A stretch of 57,714 nt of DNA, from positions 1 to 57,714 of the forward strand of contig CALAZP010000323.1 of the NCBI GenBank assembly GCA_937926355.1. The letters are read 5' to 3'. Shown here in pieces: positions 43,327 to 51,692 of this stretch; within the stretch, counting starts at the first letter, position 1, and every line of letters starts with the position of its first letter. Position numbers and translations under genes: made by a program. Origin of the DNA: an uncultured Saprospirales bacterium. Lineage in GTDB: Bacteria; Bacteroidota; Bacteroidia; Chitinophagales; Saprospiraceae. The notes beneath the pieces were generated by a model that had not been told where the DNA came from, did no database searches, and saw only the letters and a list, made by a program, of their open reading frames with translations.

Positions 43327-43956
43327 GTGGATAGATTTCAAACCATTCTCTTTGTTTTACTTGTCCTTTACACAGTTGGCATAATAGGAATTGGAACCAA
43401 TATTTGGCCGCCCTTTATCCTATTGACCCCGATTAATTTGCTAGCTAGTTTGGGCCTTGTACTTTGGAATCATTCATCCAAAAATGCTCAACTGATTCTA
43501 TTTGTATGTTTGGTTTTCATCATAGGTTGGACCGCTGAATGGTTTGGTGTCCGCACCGGCCTTTTATTTGGACAGTACGCCTACGGCAAAAGCTTAGGGC
43601 CTAAAGTGGCAGAAACTCCACTAATGATAGGTATTAATTGGGTAATGATTACCTATGCAGCAGGAATGGTCACTAATCAGTGGGCCTCTCAACAGAAAAC
43701 ATGGATTAAAATTATTCTGGCAGCTGTCCTCATGGTTGGCATTGATTTCTTTATTGAACCAGTAGCACCGCTATTAGATTTTTGGAGATGGGAACACAAC
43801 GAGGTCCCTATTCAGAATTATTGGGGCTGGCTTTGGATCGCTTTATTGGTCCAATTCATTTTTTTCAAATTGTTTGGGAAAGAACAAAACAAAGCAGGTA
43901 GTGCCTTGTTTTTTATCCAACTTGGATTTTTTGTAATTTTAAATATCATTCTATAA
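43327..43956 (+). CDS. CruF-like carotenoid 1',2'-hydratase family membrane protein
   Basis: The GTG at 43327 is the likely start (encoding MDRFQTILFVLLVLYTVGII), since it gives the full first membrane helix and 15-bp spacing from crtI. The 209-residue protein has about six to seven membrane helices. It carries the family motifs EWFGVRTGLLFGQYAYGKS, LGPKVAETPLMIGINW, and DFFIEPVAPLLDFWRW. CruF homologues add water to the 1',2' double bond of psi-end carotenoids. With CrtZ downstream this fits synthesis of saproxanthin- or myxol-like pigments, with one hydroxylated beta ring and one 1'-hydroxyl end. Some members of the family are merely annotated DUF422. Confidence 0.8.
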   Translation: MDRFQTILFVLLVLYTVGIIGIGTNIWPPFILLTPINLLASLGLVLWNHSSKNAQLILFVCLVFIIGWTAEWFGVRTGLLFGQYAYGKSLGPKVAETPLMIGINWVMITYAAGMVTNQWASQQKTWIKIILAAVLMVGIDFFIEPVAPLLDFWRWEHNEVPIQNYWGWLWIALLVQFIFFKLFGKEQNKAGSALFFIQLGFFVILNIIL

Positions 43957-43966
43957 ATTCTTCCTT

Positions 43967-44434
43967 ATGCAAGTAGTATTTTATTTGTTAATTACCTTAG
44001 GAGCTATTTTAACCATGGAATTTGTCGCTTGGTGGGCTCATAAAAAACTAATGCACGGATGGTTGTGGAATTGGCATGAAGATCACCATCTACCTCATCA
44101 CGAAAAAGAAGGATTTTTTGAAAAGAACGATTTGTTTTTTTTGGTCTTTGCCATTCCCAGTGCGGCATGCTATATTATTGGCCTTTCACAACCTGGTTAT
44201 TTTTGGCTTACTTTCGTAGGAATCGGTATTTCTATCTATGGGCTTATTTACTTTCTAATTCACGACGTTTATATTCACAGAAGGTTTAAATGGTTTAAGC
44301 AATTAGATAGTCCCTATTCCAGAGCTATTTTAAGAGCACATGGCGCACACCATGCAAAGACGACCAAAGAAGATTGTGAAAGTTTTGGCCTTTTGTTAGT
44401 TCACCCTAAGTATTTCAAGTCCAGGAGAGTCTAG
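43967..44434 (+). CDS. crtZ: Beta-carotene 3-hydroxylase
   Basis: This 155-residue integral membrane di-iron hydroxylase has histidine clusters WWAHKKLMHGWLWNWHEDHH (about 22-41), IHDVYIHRRFKW and HGAHHAKTTKED, in the order typical of CrtZ. It has three to four membrane helices. It adds the 3-hydroxyl to beta rings. It lies 10 bp after the cruF-like gene. After its stop, 44435-44574 has no gene. Confidence 0.93.
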   Translation: MQVVFYLLITLGAILTMEFVAWWAHKKLMHGWLWNWHEDHHLPHHEKEGFFEKNDLFFLVFAIPSAACYIIGLSQPGYFWLTFVGIGISIYGLIYFLIHDVYIHRRFKWFKQLDSPYSRAILRAHGAHHAKTTKEDCESFGLLLVHPKYFKSRRV

Positions 44435-44574
44435 TATTCTAGAAATTAAATGGCTTTTTACCAAAATCTATATACCGAATTACCAGGAACTATAGGCCAG
44501 TATTCGGACATAAAATAGTTTACTGTTAGTTTTGGTCATACTGTCATCGGCGAATGATTGAAGACAATTTGGGC

Positions 44575-44611
44575 ATAAAAAAACCGGTATAAGAGAAATC
44601 TCGAATACCGG
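44575..44611 (-). terminator. Intrinsic terminator after sucD
   Basis: The inverted repeat CCGGTAT (44584-44590) / ATACCGG (44605-44611) has an inner GAGA/TCTC. On the minus strand it is followed by about seven T residues. It lies 20 bp after the sucD stop and ends the carA-eno-ftsB-sucD unit. Confidence 0.85.
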
Positions 44612-44630
44612 AAAAAACGTCTGTTACTTT

Positions 44631-45506
44631 TTATTGTCGTTTTAGAGCTTTTAACATAGTATTTCCTATATCAGCCGGCGATTTCACAACGTGAATACCA
44701 CAAGCTTCCATTATTTTCATTTTAGCCTCAGCGGTGTCTTCTGCTCCTCCAATGATAGCACCAGCATGCCCCATCGTCCTTCCCTTGGGTGCTGTTTGCC
44801 CTGCAATAAAACCAACCACTGGTTTGGTACCATGCTCTTTGACGTAGGCAGCCGCTTCTGCTTCCATACCTCCACCAATTTCTCCTATCATGATAATCCC
44901 CTCCGTTTCCGAATCATTCATTAACAATTCTACCGCTTCTTTGGTGGTAGTACCAACAATTGGATCCCCTCCAATTCCTATACAGGTAGATTGTCCAAGA
45001 CCAGCCCTTGTAACTTGATCAACAGCTTCATAGGTCAGGGTTCCTGATCGGCTTACAATACCAATAGATCCCTTTTTGTGTATGAAACCAGGCATAATAC
45101 CACACTTAGCTTCTTCAGGGGTTATGATACCCGGGCAATTAGGGCCTATTAATCTACAGTTTTTATCCCGGAGATAGGCTTTGACTTTCACCATATCTTG
45201 TACTGGGATACCTTCTGTAATACAGATGATTACTTTAATACCAGCTTCAGCAGCTTCCATAATGGCATCCCCGGCAAACGCAGGGGGAACAAAAATGACA
45301 GAAGTATCTGCACCGGCTTCAGTAACAGCATCCTTTACGGTATTGAAAACAGGCTTTCCGATATGCGTTTGACCCCCTTTACCTGGAGTAACTCCCCCAA
45401 CTACCTGAGTTCCATATTCAATCATTTGGGTAGCGTGAAACGTCCCCTCCTTACCTGTAAAACCTTGGACGATAATTTTGGAATCCTTATTAACCAAAAC
45501 TGACAT
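44631..45506 (-). CDS. sucD: Succinyl-CoA synthetase alpha subunit
   Basis: This 291-residue TCA-cycle enzyme subunit carries the CoA-binding Rossmann domain at the start (IIVQGFTGKEGTFHATQMIE). The phospho-histidine is in GRTMGHAGAIIGG (about 240-252), and SRSGTLTYEA, GGDPIVGT and GEIGGGMEAEAAAYV are intact. The beta subunit sucC is not in the window. It lies 4 bp after ftsB at the end of the carA operon. Confidence 0.97.
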   Translation of the reverse strand: MSVLVNKDSKIIVQGFTGKEGTFHATQMIEYGTQVVGGVTPGKGGQTHIGKPVFNTVKDAVTEAGADTSVIFVPPAFAGDAIMEAAEAGIKVIICITEGIPVQDMVKVKAYLRDKNCRLIGPNCPGIITPEEAKCGIMPGFIHKKGSIGIVSRSGTLTYEAVDQVTRAGLGQSTCIGIGGDPIVGTTTKEAVELLMNDSETEGIIMIGEIGGGMEAEAAAYVKEHGTKPVVGFIAGQTAPKGRTMGHAGAIIGGAEDTAEAKMKIMEACGIHVVKSPADIGNTMLKALKRQ

Positions 45507-45510
45507 AATT

Positions 45511-45831
45511 CTATTTTTTTTCCTTTCTGACTATAATAAACACCTCTTCATTAGATTTCTTAAGGAAATAGCGTTCTCTAGCTACTTTCTCCAAATTATT
45601 TTCCAAAAATTCCTTTTGTAATTTGGTCTCCTCAATTTTGCTTAAATAATCTATTTTTTTGTCTTTTAATTCACTTACGGTATTGCTTAATTTCCACTGG
45701 GTGAATACATCGTGTTTGTCGAAAAAAAGCATCCAGATTGCAAAGGATAAAGTAGTTAAAAAATACTTGTTTTTCACAAATCCTGGGATGCCTTCCCAAA
45801 GCCTTTTAATAGAATCGAATACTTGAATCAT
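45511..45831 (-). CDS. FtsB/DivIC-type septum formation protein
   Basis: This 106-residue bitopic protein has a short cytoplasmic N-terminus, one membrane helix (about 24-39, YFLTTLSFAIWMLFF), then a coiled coil (about 50-85) and a VARERYFLKKSNEEVFIIV end that is the FtsB/DivIC hallmark. It belongs to the divisome FtsQLB complex. It lies between eno and sucD, as in other Bacteroidota I recall. Confidence 0.85.
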   Translation of the reverse strand: MIQVFDSIKRLWEGIPGFVKNKYFLTTLSFAIWMLFFDKHDVFTQWKLSNTVSELKDKKIDYLSKIEETKLQKEFLENNLEKVARERYFLKKSNEEVFIIVRKEKK

Positions 45832-45891
45832 ATTATTTCAATAGCTTACTATGATCAACACAATTAGACAATTAATAGACTAATTTAAAGA

Positions 45892-47178
45892 TTATTTCCC
45901 GAATAATGCTTTTCCTGGATATACAGCATTATCAGCTAGGTCTTCTTCAATTCTAAGCAACTGATTGTATTTAGCAATCCTATCCGATCTGGAAGCAGAA
46001 CCTGTTTTTATCTGCCCAGCATTTAAAGCTACTGCAATATCAGCAATAGTGGTATCTTCCGTTTCTCCCGAACGGTGGCTGATGACACTTGTAAAGCCAT
46101 TCCTTGTTGCCATATTCACCGCGTCAATTGTTTCGGTCAAGGAACCAATCTGGTTTACTTTGATTAGAATAGAATTGGCAGCATTTTCTTCAATTCCTCT
46201 TTGTAACCTTTGGGTGTTGGTTACAAATAAGTCATCGCCTACTAATTGTACCTTATCTCCAATCGTTTTATTTAACGATTGCCAACCGCTCCAATCGTCT
46301 TCATCCAAACCGTCTTCAATACTTATTACAGGGTATTTATTTACCCAATCTTTCCAAAATGTAACCATTTCAGAAGAGGTTAACTTATCACCCGTAGATT
46401 GGTGAAAATGATATACCTTTTCTTCTGGAAGGTAAAATTCAGAGGAAGCTGCATCCATAGCGATTAAAATTTGCTCTCCTGGCTTATATCCAGCCTTTTC
46501 AATAGCCATTAAAACCGTCTCTATAGCTTCGTGATTAGATTTTAGATTTGGGGCGAATCCTCCTTCATCTCCAACATTAGTTGAAAGTCCTTTACTTTTT
46601 AAAACTGTTTTTAAATGGTGGAAAATTTCGACTCCCATTCTCAAACCTTCAGAAAAACTATCTGCCCCCACTGGCATAATCATAAATTCCTGAAAGTCAA
46701 TATTATTATCTGCATGGGACCCCCCATTCAGAATATTCATCATAGGAACGGGCATAACATGAGCATTTACCCCACCTAGGTATCGATATAAAGGTTGACC
46801 AGCGGCCTCTGCTGCAGCTTTCGCTACAGCCATTGAAACGCCTAGAATGGCATTAGCTCCTATTCTCGCCTTATTGGGCGTTCCATCTAACTCTAACATG
46901 ATTTTATCGATGTATATTTGATCAAAGACGTTTACACCGATTAATTCCTCCCTAATCTCATCCTCGATAAATTGACAAGCTCTTAAAACTCCCTTCCCAA
47001 GAAATCTTCCTTTATCGTTATCTCTAAGCTCAACAGCTTCATATTTTCCAGTGGAAGCACCACTGGGAACTGCCGCCCTTCCGAAAAAACCATTCTCTGT
47101 TAAAACCTCAACTTCGACAGTTGGATTTCCTCTAGAATCAAGAATCTCTCTAGACCTTATATCCAAAATATTACTCAT
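45892..47178 (-). CDS. eno: Enolase
   Basis: This 428-residue glycolytic enzyme interconverts 2-phosphoglycerate and phosphoenolpyruvate. It has the N-terminal LDSRGNPTVEVEV and GAIL-type regions. Metal and catalytic residues lie in MDAASSEFY, SIEDGLDEDDW and LVGDDLFVTN. The loop VISHRSGETEDTTIADIAVA carries the signature, with Lys in SILIKVNQIGSLTET. Its length is typical. It follows carA by 30 bp with no terminator between. Confidence 0.97.
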   Translation of the reverse strand: MSNILDIRSREILDSRGNPTVEVEVLTENGFFGRAAVPSGASTGKYEAVELRDNDKGRFLGKGVLRACQFIEDEIREELIGVNVFDQIYIDKIMLELDGTPNKARIGANAILGVSMAVAKAAAEAAGQPLYRYLGGVNAHVMPVPMMNILNGGSHADNNIDFQEFMIMPVGADSFSEGLRMGVEIFHHLKTVLKSKGLSTNVGDEGGFAPNLKSNHEAIETVLMAIEKAGYKPGEQILIAMDAASSEFYLPEEKVYHFHQSTGDKLTSSEMVTFWKDWVNKYPVISIEDGLDEDDWSGWQSLNKTIGDKVQLVGDDLFVTNTQRLQRGIEENAANSILIKVNQIGSLTETIDAVNMATRNGFTSVISHRSGETEDTTIADIAVALNAGQIKTGSASRSDRIAKYNQLLRIEEDLADNAVYPGKALFGK

Positions 47179-47208
47179 GTTAGTAGTTTTATAAAGTTAA
47201 ATTTTCGT

Positions 47209-48315
47209 TTAATTAGAACGCATCAAGTTTACAAAGTCATCAAATAAATACCAAGCATCATGGGGACCTGGAGAAGCTTCTGGATGATATTGAACAGAAA
47301 ATGCTTTTTTACCCCTAATTTTTATACCCTCTACCGTTTGATCGTTCAAATTGATATGGGTAACCTCTACTTTATCTTTATTCGCTTCAATCGCTTCAGG
47401 ACTGACACCAAAACCATGATTTTGACTGGTTATTTCACTTTTTCCGGTTTTCAAATTTTTAACCGGATGATTAATTCCCCTATGACCATGGTGCATTTTA
47501 TAAGTAGGAATTCCAGCTGCTAAGGCCAATAATTGATGTCCCAAACAAATTCCAAATAAGGGTTGATCTTCTGCCATAATAGCCTTAGCAGTATCCACAG
47601 CGTAGTCCATAGCTGCAGGATCTCCAGGTCCATTACTCATAAAATAACCATGTGGTTGGAATGCTTTCATTTCCTCTAAAGAAGTTTTCCCTGGAAAGAT
47701 TTTTAGGTAACACCCCCTCTCAGCAAGATATTCTAGTATGTGCTTTTTAACTCCAAAATCTAAAACAGCCACACGAAGGGGGGCATCCTCATCTCCAATG
47801 GTATAGCAAGTATTAGTACTCACTTTTGAAGCCAACTCTAAACCTTCCATGGAGGGTACTCCTTTCAATTTAGCTTTCAAAACGTTAATATCTAATTCTT
47901 CTGAACTAATAATTCCATTCATAGCCCCCTTTGAACGTATTTTCCGTACCAAAGCCCGTGTATCAATACCGCAAATACCAACCAATTGATGATTTTCAAA
48001 ATATTCCTGAATATTTTTATTGGCCAGTTGTCTTGAAGGTACAATATTGAAATCACGACAAATTAAACCAGCAATTTTAATAGAATCGGATTCACTTTCA
48101 CTCTGATGAATTCCATAATTACCAATATGGACATTCGTCATGACCATTAATTGCCCAAAATAAGAGGGATCCGTGAAAATCTCCTGATAACCAGTCATTC
48201 CGGTATTGAAACAAATCTCTCCAGTGGCAGTACCCACTGATCCAACTGCCCAGCCGTGAAACACTGTTCCATCATCCAAAAGAAGAATGGCAGTTTTGTT
48301 TTCTATAGAAGTCAT
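47209..48315 (-). CDS. carA: Carbamoyl-phosphate synthase small subunit
   Basis: This glutaminase subunit delivers ammonia to CarB for pyrimidine and arginine synthesis. It has the N-terminal CPS domain (LLLDDGTVFHGWAVGSVG, GEICFNTGMTGYQEI) and class I amidotransferase domain with nucleophile Cys in FGICLGHQLLALA and the His/Glu pair in QYHPEASPG. I choose the ATG at 48315 (MTSIENKTAIL, 368 residues) over the in-frame ATG at 48336. The promoter element TATATTTG at 48345-48338 would start transcription around or after 48336, and the extra seven residues are not family-like. carB is not in the window. Confidence 0.92.
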   Translation of the reverse strand: MTSIENKTAILLLDDGTVFHGWAVGSVGTATGEICFNTGMTGYQEIFTDPSYFGQLMVMTNVHIGNYGIHQSESESDSIKIAGLICRDFNIVPSRQLANKNIQEYFENHQLVGICGIDTRALVRKIRSKGAMNGIISSEELDINVLKAKLKGVPSMEGLELASKVSTNTCYTIGDEDAPLRVAVLDFGVKKHILEYLAERGCYLKIFPGKTSLEEMKAFQPHGYFMSNGPGDPAAMDYAVDTAKAIMAEDQPLFGICLGHQLLALAAGIPTYKMHHGHRGINHPVKNLKTGKSEITSQNHGFGVSPEAIEANKDKVEVTHINLNDQTVEGIKIRGKKAFSVQYHPEASPGPHDAWYLFDDFVNLMRSN

Positions 48316-48337
48316 GAAATTATTTTTCAAATTCATG

Positions 48338-48345
48338 CAAATATA
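48338..48345 (-). promoter_or_regulatory. -7 promoter element for carA-eno-ftsB-sucD
   Basis: On the minus strand TATATTTG matches TAnnTTTG and directly follows the T-tract of the rplQ terminator. It supports the carA start at 48315. No -33 TTG is present because the terminator stem occupies that place. Confidence 0.5.
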
Positions 48346-48371
48346 AAAAAAGCGCTTCTTAGTGAAGCGCT
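48343..48371 (-). terminator. Intrinsic terminator of the ribosomal/rpoA/rplQ operon
   Basis: The stem AGCGCTTC (48351-48358) / GAAGCGCT (48364-48371) has a 5-nt loop. It is flanked by A residues upstream and seven T residues downstream on the minus strand. It is partly symmetric and could also act on the plus strand, but the operon direction makes minus the natural one. Confidence 0.9.
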
Positions 48372-48396
48372 TTTTAAAAATTAGAAACTATAATGT

Positions 48397-48939
48397 TTAT
48401 TTTTCCTCTTCTTCGGATGGGGTATCGCTTTCAGCAACTTCCACCTCGGCTGTATCCTCTACTTCGGTAGTTTCCTTAGATACAGCAGCAGATGCTTCCT
48501 TAGAAGTACTCTTTCCAGAACCACCTCGTCTTCTCCTTCTCTTTGAAGATTTTCCTGTATCCTCACCCTGGTTGTAGATTTCATTGAAATCAACTAATTC
48601 TATCATAGCCATCTCTGAGCCATCAGTTCGTCTAAATCCAGTTCTGATTACCCTTACATAACCACCTGGTCTGTCTCCAATTTTTTCAGCAATTGGTCCA
48701 AATAATTCTTTGATAGCATCTTTGTTTTGAAGATAGCTAAAGACAACCCTTCTAGAGTGGGTATCATTTTTCTTTGACTTGGTCAACAGAGGCTCGATAT
48801 ATAATCTAAGCGCTTTTGCTTTAGCAAGAGTAGTAGTGATTCTTTTGTGCTCAATTAAAGAACAAGCCAAATTTTTTAGTAACGCTTTACGATGAGCTGA
48901 CTTCCTTCCTAAATGATTAAAAGTCTTACCGTGTCTCAT
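48397..48939 (-). CDS. rplQ: 50S ribosomal protein L17 with acidic tail
   Basis: The 180-residue protein begins MRHGKTFNHLGRKSAHRKAL, the L17 signature, and the core ends near residue 120. A C-terminal extension of about 60 residues follows. It is a basic patch (SKRRRRRGGSGKS) and then an acidic Glu/Ser/Thr-rich tail ending SEEEEK. Such extensions occur in Bacteroidota L17 and have no known function. It is the last gene before the strong terminator, and 129 bp separate it from rpoA. Confidence 0.96.
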   Translation of the reverse strand: MRHGKTFNHLGRKSAHRKALLKNLACSLIEHKRITTTLAKAKALRLYIEPLLTKSKKNDTHSRRVVFSYLQNKDAIKELFGPIAEKIGDRPGGYVRVIRTGFRRTDGSEMAMIELVDFNEIYNQGEDTGKSSKRRRRRGGSGKSTSKEASAAVSKETTEVEDTAEVEVAESDTPSEEEEK

Positions 48940-49035
48940 TTGATTTACATTTTAAGTAACACCTTTCACCGCCAATAATTATAGCTGGTTGGAAAGCTAC
49001 AGGCAACTATTCAGTAACTACTTATGAATAAATTA

Positions 49036-49057
49036 GGGGTCTGCCAACCTAGACCCC
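49036..49057 (-). other. GC-rich hairpin between rpoA and rplQ
   Basis: GGGGTCT (49036-49042) / AGACCCC (49051-49057) is a perfect 7-bp stem in the unusually long 129-bp gap. On the minus strand it is not followed by a T-run, so it may be an RNA-stability or attenuation element, not a terminator. Confidence 0.5.
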
Positions 49058-49068
49058 AATATGTATTT

Positions 49069-50070
49069 TTAATTTTCCTCTTCTAATTTGAACTTCGCCA
49101 GTTCCATTCCAAAACTCAAACCCTTTTCTTGTAAAAGTTCTTCGATTTCTACTAATGATTTCTTACCAAAATTTCTAAATTTTAATAACTCGTGAGTATC
49201 GTATTTAACCAATTCAGATAAAGAATTAATTTTAGCAGCTTTCAAACAATTATATGCTCTAACAGACAAATCTAAATCCTCAAGAGAAGTCTTCAATAAT
49301 TTACGCATGTGTAACGTAAACTCATCTACAATATCTTCTTGAGCAGTAGTAGCATCATCAAATGTGATATTCTCATCAGTGATTAACATCAAATGTTGAA
49401 TCAAAATTCTAGATGCCTCCTTAATAGCCTCATCCGGATGAATGGTACCATCAGTTTTTAGATCAATAGTCAATTTTTCATAGTCAGTTCGCTGACCAAC
49501 CCTTGTATTTTCAACCTTGTAAGAAACATTCTTAATAGGAGTATAAATAGCATCTACAGGAATTACTCCAATAGGAGCGTCTTTCGGCAAATTATCATCT
49601 GCAGCAACGTAACCTCTGCCTTTGGTGATGGTTAATTCAATTTCCAAGCTAACAGAAGGTTCCATACGACAGATTACCAACTCCGGATTCATTACCTTGA
49701 ATACATTGGTACTGTTTTCTATTTCTCCAGCTGTTAAAGTATCTTTACCACCTACTTGAAGATAAATCTTTTCAGAAGAGATTTCGTCTCCGCCCATCAT
49801 TTGCTTTAAACGAACTTGTTTTAGGTTCAAAACAATATCAACTACATCTTCAACCACACCCTTGATCGTTCCAAATTCATGTTCTACCCCTGCAATACGC
49901 ACAGCAGTAATAGAAAAACCCTCTAAAGAAGATAACAAAACCCTTCTTAAGGAGTTACCAATGGTTTGACCAAACCCTGGTTCTAAAGGTTTGAATTCGA
50001 AAGTACCCTCAAAATCATTTGCTTTATGCATTACGATTTTGTCGGGTTTATAAAAGTTAAGAATATTCAT
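49069..50070 (-). CDS. rpoA: RNA polymerase alpha subunit
   Basis: The 333-residue protein has the N-terminal assembly domain (GFGQTIGNSLRRVLLSSLEG and AIRIAGVEHEF-type sequence) and, after a linker at about 235-250, the C-terminal DNA-binding domain (DLDLSVRAYNCLKAAKINSL, LLKFRNFGKKSLVEIEELL). It is complete. It follows rpsD after 36 bp in the alpha operon. Confidence 0.98.
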   Translation of the reverse strand: MNILNFYKPDKIVMHKANDFEGTFEFKPLEPGFGQTIGNSLRRVLLSSLEGFSITAVRIAGVEHEFGTIKGVVEDVVDIVLNLKQVRLKQMMGGDEISSEKIYLQVGGKDTLTAGEIENSTNVFKVMNPELVICRMEPSVSLEIELTITKGRGYVAADDNLPKDAPIGVIPVDAIYTPIKNVSYKVENTRVGQRTDYEKLTIDLKTDGTIHPDEAIKEASRILIQHLMLITDENITFDDATTAQEDIVDEFTLHMRKLLKTSLEDLDLSVRAYNCLKAAKINSLSELVKYDTHELLKFRNFGKKSLVEIEELLQEKGLSFGMELAKFKLEEEN

Positions 50071-50106
50071 GAAGCGGTATTTTATTATTTGGTCAATTGA
50101 TTGATA

Positions 50107-50718
50107 TTATTTAGAATATAATTCGACAATCAACTGCTCATTTATTTTCTCAGGGATAGAATCTCTTTCAGGGAAGGCGATAAACTTACCTTCTAACTTG
50201 TCAGGACTGAACTCTAACCAAGAGAATTTACGAACGTCAGATTTATTTTTAGCAGTATCTTGTATCACATCAATACCCTTAGATTTACTTCTAACAGACA
50301 CCACATCATCTGGCTTCAATTGAAAAGAAGGGATATTGGTTACTACTCCGTTCACAGAAATATGCTTGTGACTCACCAACTGCCTTGCAGCTCTTCTGGT
50401 TGGAGCTAAGCCCATACGGAAAACGGTGTTGTCCAATCTAGCTTCTAACAACTGAAGCAAAACCTCACCGGTTACTCCTTTACTTCTATTAGCTTTGTCA
50501 AAAGTCCTTCTAAACTGGCGCTCCAAAACCCCATAGGTATACTTAGCCTTTTGCTTTTCCATCAACTGAAGAGCATAGTCAGACTTTTGCTTTTTTCTTC
50601 TGCTATTTCCATGTTGCCCCGGAGGGTACTTTTTCTTTTCAAAACTTTTGCTAAACCCAAAAATAGGCTCACCGAACGATCTTGCTTTTTTAGTTTTAGG
50701 TCCTGTATATCTGGCCAT
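50107..50718 (-). CDS. rpsD: 30S ribosomal protein S4
   Basis: The 203-residue protein begins MARYTGPKTKKARSFGEPIF and has the S4 RNA-binding domain (LEARLDNTVFRMGLAPTRRA, QLVSHKHISVNGVVTNIPS). It is of the zinc-free type since the N-terminal cysteines are absent. S4 nucleates the small subunit and often autoregulates this operon. It is 25 bp downstream of rpsK. Confidence 0.98.
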   Translation of the reverse strand: MARYTGPKTKKARSFGEPIFGFSKSFEKKKYPPGQHGNSRRKKQKSDYALQLMEKQKAKYTYGVLERQFRRTFDKANRSKGVTGEVLLQLLEARLDNTVFRMGLAPTRRAARQLVSHKHISVNGVVTNIPSFQLKPDDVVSVRSKSKGIDVIQDTAKNKSDVRKFSWLEFSPDKLEGKFIAFPERDSIPEKINEQLIVELYSK

Positions 50719-50743
50719 GATGGAATATTTACTTCTTTTTTAA

Positions 50744-51133
50744 TTAAACTCTTCTACGTTTTGGTGGTCGACAACCATTATGTGGAATAGGCGTAACATC
50801 CTTAATGGTGCTTACTCTAATACCAGCTGCATCAACAGCTCTAATAGCTGCTTCTCTACCCGCTCCAGGGCCTTTAACAAAAACCTCAACTGTCTTCAAA
50901 CCAGCATCTAACGCTGTTTTCGCAGCATCAGTAGCGGCTATTTGAGCAGCATAAGGAGTATTCTTCTTAGAACCTCTGAAACCAGACTTACCAGCAGAAG
51001 ACCAAGAAATAACCTGACCTTGTTTATTAGTCAAAGAGATAATTAAGTTATTAAAACTAGCAGTAATGTAAGCGTACCCTTGGGCATCGACTTTAACATT
51101 ACGTTTTTTTACCTTTTTAGTAGCTTTTGCCAT
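50744..51133 (-). CDS. rpsK: 30S ribosomal protein S11
   Basis: This 129-residue platform protein of the small subunit has YITASFNNLIISLTNKQGQV, SSAGKSGFRGSKKNTPYAAQ and the C-terminal IPHNGCRPPKRRRV signature. It sits between rpsM and rpsD. Confidence 0.98.
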   Translation of the reverse strand: MAKATKKVKKRNVKVDAQGYAYITASFNNLIISLTNKQGQVISWSSAGKSGFRGSKKNTPYAAQIAATDAAKTALDAGLKTVEVFVKGPGAGREAAIRAVDAAGIRVSTIKDVTPIPHNGCRPPKRRRV

Positions 51134-51157
51134 CTTATCATTAGTTTATCAAGTCAA

Positions 51158-51535
51158 TTACTTAGTTGCCTTCTTTTTATTCGCAACTGTTTTGCGCTTT
51201 CCCTTTCTGGTTCTAGCATTAGTTTGGGTCCTCTGACCTCTTAAAGGAAGACCCTTTCTATGTCTCAACCCACGGTAACAGCCAATGTCCATCAGACGCT
51301 TAATATTGGTTTGTACCTCTGACCTCAATTCACCCTCTACTTTATAACCATTGGTGATGGCATTAGATATTTCTTTGACATTATCGTCTGTCCAATCCTG
51401 TATTTTGGTATCCTCGCTTATACCTAAAGAACTTAAAATCGCCTTAGCCCTACTAGGGCCAATACCATAAATGTAGGTTAAACCGATAACGCCTCTCTTA
51501 TTTCTGGGCAAGTCGTTTCCTGCAATTCGAGCCAT
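51158..51535 (-). CDS. rpsM: 30S ribosomal protein S13
   Basis: The 125-residue head protein has ARIAGNDLPRNKRGVIGLTY, YGIGPSRAKAIL (helix-hairpin-helix) and GCYRGLRHRKGLPLRGQRT, followed by a lysine-rich tail. It lies 22 bp after rpmJ. Confidence 0.98.
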   Translation of the reverse strand: MARIAGNDLPRNKRGVIGLTYIYGIGPSRAKAILSSLGISEDTKIQDWTDDNVKEISNAITNGYKVEGELRSEVQTNIKRLMDIGCYRGLRHRKGLPLRGQRTQTNARTRKGKRKTVANKKKATK

Positions 51536-51557
51536 AGCTTTTTATTTGAATGTTATT

Positions 51558-51674
51558 TTATCCTTGACGCTGCTTGAGCTTAGGGTTTTTCTTGTTAATG
51601 ATATAAATCTTTCCATTCCTTTTTACCACTTTACAATCAGCAGTTCTCTTCTTTACAGATGCTCTTACTTTCAT
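51558..51674 (-). CDS. rpmJ: 50S ribosomal protein L36 (zinc-free form)
   Basis: This 38-residue protein begins MKVRASVKKRTADCKVVKRN and ends with a lysine-rich KLKQRQG. The four zinc ligands (three Cys and one His) of the C+ form are reduced to one Cys, so this is a C-minus L36 that does not bind zinc. It lies between infA and rpsM in the usual place, with 18 and 22 bp spacing. Confidence 0.95.
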   Translation of the reverse strand: MKVRASVKKRTADCKVVKRNGKIYIINKKNPKLKQRQG

Positions 51675-51692
51675 TTTAATATCTGTTTGTTA

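Noticed and set aside
45965..46405. 146-codon open frame antisense to eno
   Set aside because: Shadow of a highly conserved gene, with no recognisable domain.
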